A stretch of DNA of 6,131 nucleotides from Alkaliphilus sp. (GTDB lineage: Bacteria > Bacillota > Clostridia > Peptostreptococcales > Thermotaleaceae), in NCBI GenBank assembly GCA_018335765.1, contig JAGXRU010000041.1, positions 1 through 6,131 of the forward strand. The letters are read 5' to 3'. Position 1 is the first letter of the stretch. Each line of letters starts with the position of its first letter. This document shows, one piece after another, positions 1-5,249 of the stretch. Below the pieces are notes generated by a model. It ran no database searches. It was given only the letters and a program-made list of their open reading frames with translations, and was not told the DNA's origin. The position numbers were made by a program, and so were the translations under genes.

Positions 1-163
1 TTTTTTTCTGATTATTTTTCTGATTATTTTTCTGATTATTATAGAGTTCCATAATAAGTTTGTCTAATTCAACACTAATTCTATATATTTCATCATAACT
101 ACAATTTGAATCCAACAAATGGCATAATTCCAACCTTAACTTCTCAATGTCATAAACCAACAC
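1..163 (-). CDS. Spo0E-family aspartyl-phosphate phosphatase (3' end outside window)
   Basis: Proteins of this family remove the phosphate from response regulators, classically Spo0A~P, and so hold back sporulation; they are small cytosolic helical hairpins. From the GTG at 163 the frame stays open for 54 codons to the window edge. It reads MLVYDIEKLRLELCHLL, then about ten residues of loop, then a second helix containing SVELDKLI (about residues 34-41). This matches the family pattern IExLRxEL ... SxELDxLI, in which the Ser and Asp of S-x-E-L-D are the functional signature. After the second helix comes a tail of three NNQK repeats plus Lys, and no stop is reached. I chose GTG because GGGGGTG at 169-175 pairs with the 16S tail through a single G-U wobble, at good spacing. 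TTG at 160 is a close alternative. The upstream in-frame ATG at 202 would add 13 residues but has no visible ribosome binding site. Family assignment is by motif only, and the true target could be a different response regulator. Confidence 0.8.
   Translation of the reverse strand, partial: MLVYDIEKLRLELCHLLDSNCSYDEIYRISVELDKLIMELYNNQKNNQKNNQKK
3..38 (-). repeat. Three perfect 12-bp tandem repeats (NNQK-coding)
   Basis: The plus-strand unit tttttctgatta occurs at 3-14, 15-26 and 27-38 without a mismatch. Read on the minus strand it is AAT AAT CAG AAA, coding Asn-Asn-Gln-Lys three times at the C-terminal end of the spo0E-like protein. A run of seven T (1-7) closes the array at the window edge. 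Because the unit is a multiple of three, copy-number change would lengthen or shorten the tail without a frameshift. Confidence 0.9.
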
Positions 164-168
164 AAAAA

Positions 169-175
169 CACCCCC
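169..175 (-). promoter_or_regulatory. Ribosome binding site of the spo0E-like gene
   Basis: GGGGGTG on the minus strand differs from GGAGGTG at one base, and that base can pair as G-U. It lies 5 nt before GTG 163 and 8 nt before TTG 160. It falls inside the frame that would open at ATG 202, and so argues for the shorter protein. Confidence 0.6.
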
Positions 176-248
176 ATCTTCCCTTTTATAATCATAAAAC
201 ATGGATTCTTATGGTTATTATTAAATTGGTAAAAAGTGGTGTGTCTAA

Positions 249-277
249 ATAGTACAATAAATTGGAAGTTATGTCAA
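249..277 (-). promoter_or_regulatory. Sigma-A-type promoter of the spo0E-like gene
   Basis: On the minus strand a perfect -35 box TTGACA (272-277) is followed by exactly 17 nt and a TACTAT -10 box (249-254), one base from TATAAT. Transcription would start near 242, giving a leader of about 80 nt to the GTG start. The gene can therefore be transcribed independently of lgt. The -35 box lies in the left arm of an inverted repeat (271-294), a possible operator. Confidence 0.7.
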
Positions 278-294
278 TAACTATAATGTGACAT
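271..294. repeat. Inverted repeat ATGTCA-N12-TGACAT over the spo0E-like -35 box
   Basis: Two perfect 6-bp arms (271-276 and 289-294) are separated by 12 nt. The left arm overlaps the -35 hexamer at 272-277. Position and symmetry fit an operator for a dimeric regulator, but the arms are short, chance is possible, and I do not recognise the motif as belonging to a named regulator. Confidence 0.35.
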
Positions 295-414
295 TTTCAT
301 TGCAAATCCATTTTTTTTGTGGTAAATATTTCTAACTACTGCAATTTTCTGCATAAAAGCTTTGTTTGCTCGACAAAAATCAGCATTGCTATTTATGGCA
401 AGATTCAGCTATTT

Positions 415-1146
415 TCAATATAATTTGCGTTTTTCCAGATATTTCATCATTATTATAGAAAAAACTATGATCACTATGCTAATTAACTGAGCCACTCTAA
501 AATTACCTAGCATTAAGCTATCGGTTCTTAATCCTTCGTTTAAGAATCTAATTATTGAATAAAAAATTGAATACAGCAAAAATAATTGTCCATTATAACT
601 TTTTTTCCTATCAAACCATAGCAAGAAAAAAAATACTACTAAATTAGCCATAGATTCATACAAAAAAGTTGGATGAACCTTGACACCATCAATCAAGATA
701 CCCCATGGAAGATTTGTTGGTCGACCAAATGCTTCTTGGTTGATATAATTACCCCAACGACCTATTACTTGACCCAAAACTATGCTAGGTGCACAAATAT
801 CAGCCATCTTCCAAAAGTTCAGCTTTTTATATCTACAGTATAAATAACCAGACAAAGCACCCGCTATTACTCCTCCATGAAAAGCTAAACCACCTTCTCT
901 AAAATTCATAATATGGGATATGTTTTCTGAATAGTATTGCCAGTTAAATATCACATAATAAATTCTGGAACCTATAATTGCTGAAGGTATGGCTATTAAT
1001 ATAATATCAGTAATACTCTCATCATTTACACCTTCTTTTGTTGCCCTTTTCATAGCTAAAAAAGCACCCAATAAAATACCCACGGATATCAATATTCCAT
1101 ACCATCTTATATCTAATCCAAAAATTTCAAAAGCCACAGGATTCAA
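415..1146 (-). CDS. lgt: Prolipoprotein diacylglyceryl transferase Lgt
   Basis: Lgt is a polytopic cytoplasmic-membrane enzyme. It transfers the diacylglyceryl group of phosphatidylglycerol onto the lipobox cysteine of prolipoproteins, the first step of lipoprotein maturation. The 243-residue protein has the family's usual N-terminus (MNPVAFEIFG, then IRWYGI) and about seven hydrophobic segments. It carries FHGG with His90, the signature GRWGNYINQEAFG (Arg130, Asn133, Glu138), HPTFLYES (about 158-165), and the late motif RFLNEGLR with Arg200, Glu204 and Arg207. These correspond to the His, Arg and Glu positions known to matter in E. coli Lgt. Length is slightly short, as is common in clostridia, and nothing essential is missing. 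The start is TTG at 1146, 9 nt after AGGAG (1156-1160). A TTG two codons upstream (1152) is in frame but lies only 3 nt from that site. The gene follows ymfH after 88 nt and has its own likely promoter in that gap. No terminator is evident downstream. Confidence 0.97.
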   Translation of the reverse strand: MNPVAFEIFGLDIRWYGILISVGILLGAFLAMKRATKEGVNDESITDIILIAIPSAIIGSRIYYVIFNWQYYSENISHIMNFREGGLAFHGGVIAGALSGYLYCRYKKLNFWKMADICAPSIVLGQVIGRWGNYINQEAFGRPTNLPWGILIDGVKVHPTFLYESMANLVVFFFLLWFDRKKSYNGQLFLLYSIFYSIIRFLNEGLRTDSLMLGNFRVAQLISIVIIVFSIIMMKYLEKRKLY

Positions 1147-1155
1147 TTCCAATCA

Positions 1156-1160
1156 CTCCT
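1156..1160 (-). promoter_or_regulatory. Ribosome binding site deciding the lgt TTG start
   Basis: AGGAG on the minus strand, within AAAAGGAGTGA, lies 9 nt from TTG 1146 and only 3 nt from TTG 1152. It therefore favours the shorter protein beginning MNPVAF, which also matches typical Lgt N-termini. Confidence 0.7.
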
Positions 1161-1204
1161 TTTAAAATATCAGGTTGCCAACTTATCTGACACCCGTAAT
1201 ATAG

Positions 1205-1233
1205 ATTATAGTATTAAACTAACACATAAGCAA
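1205..1233 (-). promoter_or_regulatory. Probable promoter of lgt in the ymfH-lgt gap
   Basis: On the minus strand TTGCTT (1228-1233), a 17-nt spacer and a perfect TATAAT (1205-1210) fit a sigma-A promoter with a half-consensus -35 box. It starts just after the ymfH stop codon. Transcription would begin near 1198, giving a leader of about 50 nt. It would let lgt be expressed apart from the M16 pair. No terminator lies between ymfH and this site, so co-transcription is also possible. Confidence 0.55.
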
Positions 1234-1234
1234 A

Positions 1235-2524
1235 TCATTTCGGACTAATAATTGAAAGAATACTTTGACTGTTGCAAAAATGCTCTAAGAATCTTTTTTC
1301 AATATCTGAAAATTGGATTTTCTTAATTGCTTTGATATAATCAAATAATTGTATGCCTTTAAAATGATATGCTATAAAAGTTGTAGCTATAAACTCAACT
1401 GAATTATAGTAACCAAGATGTTCACCTATCTGTTTTCTCTTAATGCGTTCAAAATCCTCTTTACTAAGACCGACCTTCTTTAGTAATTCAATGTGTTTGT
1501 GTATTCTATCCCTAATTAGCAGTGGATCTTTAGATTCTCCACCCATCATTGAATAGCCATATCCCAATTCTCCTGTGAACTCATGCTCGAAGGTATCATT
1601 TATTAACCCTTCTTCATAAAGGCTGCTATATAACTCTGAGCTTTTTCCAAATAACATATCCAAAAGTATCTTTGTTGAGATATCCCTATTCAAAAGTTTG
1701 TCTTCAGTAGAATTATTCAGTATATCCTTATACGCTATATTGAACAAAGGGATTGAAACATCAAGATGTTCCTCAATAGTATCTTGAACAATGCTATTTG
1801 TTTCCTCAGGATATACTCTCTGAATTATTTTTGCATTAGAGGGTCTCTCATTCATTGACATTTTTATCACCTTTAATGCTTCAGCATGATCTATATCCCC
1901 TGCAATAAAAAGAGTCATGTTGTGTGGAGAGTAGAAATTATCATAGCAGGTGTATAGATCCTCCTTCGTTATTCTACTTATACTATCGACAGTACCTGCA
2001 ATATCAATTTTCACAGGATGATTATGATACATTGCTCTCAAAGCATTAAAAAACACTTTCCACTGTGGGTTATCCTTATACATATTTATCTCTTGTGTGA
2101 TTATTCCCTTTTCTTTTTCAACATTTTCATCAGTAAAATAAGGGGATTGTACAAATTTTACTAACAACTCTAAGTTCTCTAAAAATCTATCAGTGGAAGT
2201 AAATAAATAGCATGTAGAATTAAAATTAGTATACGCATTTACATTTGATCCCAGCTCTGAAAACTTGTCAAATATACTGCCATCACGTTCTTCAAACAAC
2301 TTATGCTCAAGAAAATGGGCTATCCCATCTGGTACCTCAATAATCTTTTCTTCACCCATGATTTTAAACTTGCTATCAATTGATCCGTAATTTGTTGCAA
2401 ATATTGCATACTGTTTAGTATAACCCTCCATAGGCATTGTATAGACCTTCAATCCATTATCTAATTGATCGAAATACATTTTCTCTTTAAGAAGCTGACT
2501 ATAAATTTCATTGGTCATTGACAT
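1235..2524 (-). CDS. ymfH: M16 family zinc metallopeptidase, YmfH-type catalytic partner
   Basis: This is the catalytic half of the YmfF/YmfH pair. M16 proteins (pitrilysin/insulysin superfamily) form clam-shaped chambers that degrade or process short peptides. The 429-residue protein has the inverted zinc motif HFLEH at 70-74: His70 and His74 are ligands and Glu73 is the catalytic base. About 71 residues on, EKEKGIITQEINMY supplies the third ligand Glu145, with the helper Glu138. The N-terminal peptidase domain spans roughly 15-220 and the inactive C-terminal M16 domain roughly 235-425. There is no signal peptide, so it is probably cytosolic. The ATG immediately follows the ymfF stop codon, and its ribosome binding site AAGGAGG lies inside ymfF. 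Some annotation pipelines label such proteins 'EF-P 5-aminopentanol modification-associated', from linkage to ymfI in Bacillus. No ymfI is present here, so that role is not supported by this window. The natural substrate is unknown. Confidence 0.92.
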   Translation of the reverse strand: MSMTNEIYSQLLKEKMYFDQLDNGLKVYTMPMEGYTKQYAIFATNYGSIDSKFKIMGEEKIIEVPDGIAHFLEHKLFEERDGSIFDKFSELGSNVNAYTNFNSTCYLFTSTDRFLENLELLVKFVQSPYFTDENVEKEKGIITQEINMYKDNPQWKVFFNALRAMYHNHPVKIDIAGTVDSISRITKEDLYTCYDNFYSPHNMTLFIAGDIDHAEALKVIKMSMNERPSNAKIIQRVYPEETNSIVQDTIEEHLDVSIPLFNIAYKDILNNSTEDKLLNRDISTKILLDMLFGKSSELYSSLYEEGLINDTFEHEFTGELGYGYSMMGGESKDPLLIRDRIHKHIELLKKVGLSKEDFERIKRKQIGEHLGYYNSVEFIATTFIAYHFKGIQLFDYIKAIKKIQFSDIEKRFLEHFCNSQSILSIISPK

Positions 2525-3805
2525 TTAATTATCCTCCTTTTTGTCTCTGAGGAAGTAAATAGTATCTATCTTGATATTTTTTCCAGCCTCCACAATAGTT
2601 TCTTTATTTACCTTTCTTATTTTATTAATAATCTCTTCCATATTATCCTGATTATTGCTGATTATCTGTGTATAGTAAAAGTCTGCCAACATTCCCGGGC
2701 TATCAGTCATCGAGCGAATCGCTGTTATTATGGCATTCTTTGCACTTTCAATTTCCTCGGATGAAATATTTCCATTATTCATATCTTTAATTTGCATTCC
2801 TACAAGATCAACAGTCTTATCAAAATTATCAAATTCAATACCTGAACTTATGAGCATTAAGGACTTGAATTTTTCAATTCTTGAAAAAATATAATAACAC
2901 AAGCTCTCCTTCTCTCTTAGGTTTTTAAAGAGTTTTGAGTTAGGTCCTCCTCCTAAAATATTTGAATAAACAATTAAGGGTTCGTACAATTCACTCTCAA
3001 AAGGTATATTTGTCCTATATCCAATGACCAGTTTACCTTGACTAATATCCATTTCTTCCGCAACATTTTTAACTTTTTCAGATTTATTAAACAATTTTTC
3101 TCGTTCCACTGCAATCGGCTTATTTATTTTGAATTTCATATTTCTATCAATCATTTTTTGTATATCTATATTGCTAATATCACCAACAACGCAAATATCA
3201 ACCGGTGATGATTTTAATAAATTTTCATAATGCATAAACAAAGTAATATCAGATATTTCTTTCAGATCTTTCACATTACCATATTCATATAACGAGAATG
3301 CTTCGTTCTTGCACATTTCCTCTATGCATCTCTCATAAGCATATTTCATTTTATCATTTTTTCTTCCTTCAATTTTTTCAGTTAAATTTGCTCTTTCTTG
3401 ATTTAGATATTCAGTTTTGAAGTGTCCTTGTTCAATTAGAGGATCATTAATAAATTCATTAAGTGTTCTAATTCCTTTTTCCAAAATATGTTTTTCATCA
3501 ATATATATTTCGTTAATCACCTGCATTCTAAAATTAATTATATTTCTTTCACCTTTTTTGGATACATTAGAGCCAATAGAAGTTCCGTATAAATTTTCCA
3601 AGTATTTGGCAATATCCTTCGATGTTTCCAGCCTTTTTGTGCCTCTTGGCAATATCATTGAAATCAAAGCATTCTTCGTTACCTCTTCCTGTGTTAAAGG
3701 TCTTTGCAAATAAACACTCACCAAGCTTGTCTTGAATTTTTTAGTATTAATTAGATGCAATGTCACCCCATTGCCTATATTGATAGGCAAAATTCTATCC
3801 AACAA
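2525..3805 (-). CDS. ymfF: M16 family peptidase-like protein, YmfF-type non-catalytic partner
   Basis: This 426-residue M16 homologue lacks the zinc motif. Where HxxEH is expected (about 46-56) it reads NALISMILPRG, followed by TKRLETSKDIAKYLENLYG and KKGERNIINF, as in YmfF-type proteins. The C-terminal half keeps the substrate-binding Arg/Tyr feature in LREKESLCYY (Arg297, Tyr304), preceded by a glycine-rich GGGPNSKLF. In heterodimeric M16 enzymes, such as mitochondrial processing peptidase, one subunit supplies zinc chemistry and the other binds substrate. The tight coupling to ymfH suggests the same division here (inference). There is no signal peptide. The start is TTG 3805, 7 nt after GGAGG (3813-3817); a second TTG follows directly but has poorer spacing. 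A 112-nt gap separates it from the upstream chelatase-like gene, with only a weak promoter candidate. The substrate and physiological role are not known. Confidence 0.9.
   Translation of the reverse strand: MLDRILPINIGNGVTLHLINTKKFKTSLVSVYLQRPLTQEEVTKNALISMILPRGTKRLETSKDIAKYLENLYGTSIGSNVSKKGERNIINFRMQVINEIYIDEKHILEKGIRTLNEFINDPLIEQGHFKTEYLNQERANLTEKIEGRKNDKMKYAYERCIEEMCKNEAFSLYEYGNVKDLKEISDITLFMHYENLLKSSPVDICVVGDISNIDIQKMIDRNMKFKINKPIAVEREKLFNKSEKVKNVAEEMDISQGKLVIGYRTNIPFESELYEPLIVYSNILGGGPNSKLFKNLREKESLCYYIFSRIEKFKSLMLISSGIEFDNFDKTVDLVGMQIKDMNNGNISSEEIESAKNAIITAIRSMTDSPGMLADFYYTQIISNNQDNMEEIINKIRKVNKETIVEAGKNIKIDTIYFLRDKKEDN
2533..2538 (-). promoter_or_regulatory. ymfH ribosome binding site inside the end of ymfF
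   Basis: AGGAGG on the minus strand lies within the codons for the last residues of YmfF (KKED). GGAGG ends 8 nt before ATG 2524. With the ymfF TAA directly abutting this ATG, the arrangement predicts translational coupling and roughly equal amounts of the two subunits. Confidence 0.85.
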
Positions 3806-3812
3806 TCTGATC

Positions 3813-3817
3813 CCTCC
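3813..3817 (-). promoter_or_regulatory. Ribosome binding site supporting the ymfF TTG start
   Basis: GGAGG on the minus strand ends 7 nt before TTG 3805. No ATG or GTG is available in frame at suitable spacing, so this site fixes a non-ATG start for ymfF. Confidence 0.75.
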
Positions 3818-3837
3818 AATTTTTTCATGTGTATAAT

Positions 3838-3866
3838 AGTATAATTTAATACAAGTGGAATTGAAA
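3838..3866 (-). promoter_or_regulatory. Weak promoter candidate upstream of ymfF
   Basis: On the minus strand TTTCAA (3861-3866), 17 nt and TATACT (3838-3843) could be a weak sigma-A promoter. The -10 box is close to consensus but the -35 box is poor, and overlapping AT-rich alternatives such as TATTAT (3833-3838) exist. Otherwise the M16 pair would rely on read-through from the upstream gene. Confidence 0.25.
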
Positions 3867-3917
3867 CTGTATATGACCTAATATCCACATATTTAATCTT
3901 TGCATTATTTGAAAAAT

Positions 3918-5108
3918 TTAATCATTCCAACCTTGAACATTCAAGAATCGAATTCTGAATTCTAATTCTTCAACAACCCATTTATCTATTCCCCAGCCCT
4001 CCACATAAGATAACCTCAAATCATATCTTTCTCTCATTTTGTTTATTATTTTATTAACTTTGTAACTTTCATTAATTAGACACCATATATCGTTTATACC
4101 TATAATATATATATCCGAAACACCATATTGTTGTAATTCTGCAATTGATTCTTCTAAAGCTTTTTCCTTATCATGAAAATCTACTAGTTTTATTTTCCTT
4201 TCTTCATAACCAGCTTCAATTAACAACAATGCAATTCGCTCCATAAAAACCCGTTCTTGATTTCTGGCATTTAAATCATTTTGCTGTTTTGTATTATTAT
4301 CTATTCTAAGATCAGTTAAGATTATCCCCAAATCTGTTTTATTTTGTTTTGCGTTCATTTTATTAATTTGAAGAAGAATTCCCTTTGTGATCTTCTCACT
4401 CTCCCATAGAGGGGCTACATATTTTATCTGAATGTCTCTTCTGCTGGCATTTTGCATTTCTAAATCGCTGATTATTTCAAGATATTCTTTGCTCTCAGAT
4501 AGATAAACCGGTGCAACTATTATTTTTTTATAGCTATTATTCTCAAATACTTCTTTTAAGAAGTATTTGTAATTTGGTTGAGTATAATAATATGCCACAT
4601 AAACATCATATCCTTCATCTAAATTTAGAGATAATTGTTCTCCAATCTTCTTGCTAATCTCATTATATCTACTAAATCCAATCTTTTCATAAGCTATTTT
4701 ATTATTTAACAGATAAAAAGGAAAAGAAAAAGCCTCGATTACAGGAATTCGTTTCTTAATAATTTCAACTGCATTGCTCAAATTATAACTCTCAGGCTCT
4801 CCAGGATAAATCAAAAGCACTGCTATTTCAGAAGATGGGGTTATATCATAACTTTTCTGTTTATCAGTGTTTACTAATGTTAGAGAATAACAAGCTATCT
4901 GGGTTCCTAATACGAATCCCAAAAATAGTGAAATCAAACCCTTAATAGTGTATTTATTAAAATTTCTTATAAAATAACATATCAGTAGTGTTGCAGAAAT
5001 AATTGATATTCTTTCCATAATTCCAGTTGAAACAATACAAATTATTATTAGTATACCAAGTATAATAGATGAAACCAACCCACCTAATTTAAATTTCGAC
5101 TTCACCAT
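3918..5108 (-). CDS. Membrane-anchored ferrochelatase-like protein, probably non-catalytic
   Basis: I know no name for this 396-residue protein. The N-terminus has about three hydrophobic segments (roughly 10-30, 34-48 and 57-79). The basic loop RNFNKYTIK between the second and third, plus the basic N-terminus, would put the rest of the protein outside the membrane. The soluble part resembles ferrochelatase by eye, across both halves. AVLLIYPGEPESY (96-108) resembles the LLVNLGTPDS opening strand; YEKIG, EISKKIGEQL, VYVAYYYTQP and KIIVAPVYLSES follow in family order, then YVAPLWESEKI and LGIILTDLRI. At the last point ferrochelatases carry the catalytic His in SAHSLP or SAHGLP, but here it is T-D-L. 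NQERVFMERIALLLIEAG and YGVSDIYIIGIND follow, yet the WQS...PWL motif and the GFVxDHLE Glu segment are not recognisable. It is therefore probably a pseudo-enzyme or binding protein. The start is ATG 5108, 6 nt after GGGGAG; ATG 5114 is too close to that site. Fold is inferred, with no alignment run. Confidence 0.6.
   Translation of the reverse strand: MVKSKFKLGGLVSSIILGILIIICIVSTGIMERISIISATLLICYFIRNFNKYTIKGLISLFLGFVLGTQIACYSLTLVNTDKQKSYDITPSSEIAVLLIYPGEPESYNLSNAVEIIKKRIPVIEAFSFPFYLLNNKIAYEKIGFSRYNEISKKIGEQLSLNLDEGYDVYVAYYYTQPNYKYFLKEVFENNSYKKIIVAPVYLSESKEYLEIISDLEMQNASRRDIQIKYVAPLWESEKITKGILLQINKMNAKQNKTDLGIILTDLRIDNNTKQQNDLNARNQERVFMERIALLLIEAGYEERKIKLVDFHDKEKALEESIAELQQYGVSDIYIIGINDIWCLINESYKVNKIINKMRERYDLRLSYVEGWGIDKWVVEELEFRIRFLNVQGWND
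4544..4569. repeat. 26-nt palindrome inside the chelatase-like gene
   Basis: Perfect 12-bp arms CAAATACTTCTT (4544-4555) and AAGAAGTATTTG (4558-4569) flank a 2-nt centre. On the coding strand they encode KYFLKEVF (residues 181-188 of the protein). No T-run follows on either strand, so it is not an intrinsic terminator. It could form a stable hairpin in the mRNA or be a protein-binding site. Confidence 0.8.
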
Positions 5109-5114
5109 TATCAT

Positions 5115-5120
5115 CTCCCC
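5115..5120 (-). promoter_or_regulatory. Ribosome binding site deciding the chelatase-like start
   Basis: GGGGAG on the minus strand directly touches ATG 5114 but lies 6 nt before the in-frame ATG 5108. Normal spacing makes the second ATG the likely start and removes two residues from the longest reading. Confidence 0.6.
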
Positions 5121-5174
5121 TATTAATCTTATTTTGTTTTTATTAAAATAGAACAGAGCGTAATAATGTTGATG

Positions 5175-5203
5175 TTGAACTAAATATATGAATAGGCTAT
5201 AAT
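5175..5203 (+). promoter_or_regulatory. Sigma-A promoter of ychF
   Basis: TTGAAC (5175-5180), an exact 17-nt spacer and a perfect TATAAT (5198-5203) form a strong vegetative promoter. Transcription would start near 5210, giving a leader of about 40 nt before ATG 5250. The divergent chelatase-like gene has no comparably good promoter in this 141-nt gap. Confidence 0.8.
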
Positions 5204-5249
5204 TCTATATGTATGTGAATGCACATTTTGTTTGAGAGGAAGATAATGA

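Noticed and set aside
330..414. Possible terminator after lgt
   Set aside because: Only tiny pairings such as AGC-AAT-GCT and TGCA-N6-TGCA are present, with no GC-rich stem followed by a T-run.
395..490. Short plus-strand ATG frame of about 31 codons
   Set aside because: It overlaps the 3' end of lgt antisense, has no ribosome binding site and no recognisable product.
1153..1204. Structured leader or riboswitch before lgt
   Set aside because: The leader is only about 50 nt. The GTTGGCAAC symmetry leaves no usable loop, and no known riboswitch motif is visible.
3417..3713. 98-codon plus-strand open frame
   Set aside because: It lies wholly antisense to ymfF, whose protein is well conserved in its family. 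The frame has no convincing ribosome binding site, and its peptide has no recognisable domain.
3918..5108. Active HemH ferrochelatase or CbiX sirohydrochlorin chelatase
   Set aside because: The catalytic His motif and the acidic C-terminal segment are not recognisable, and the protein has a membrane anchor. The resemblance is at fold level only.
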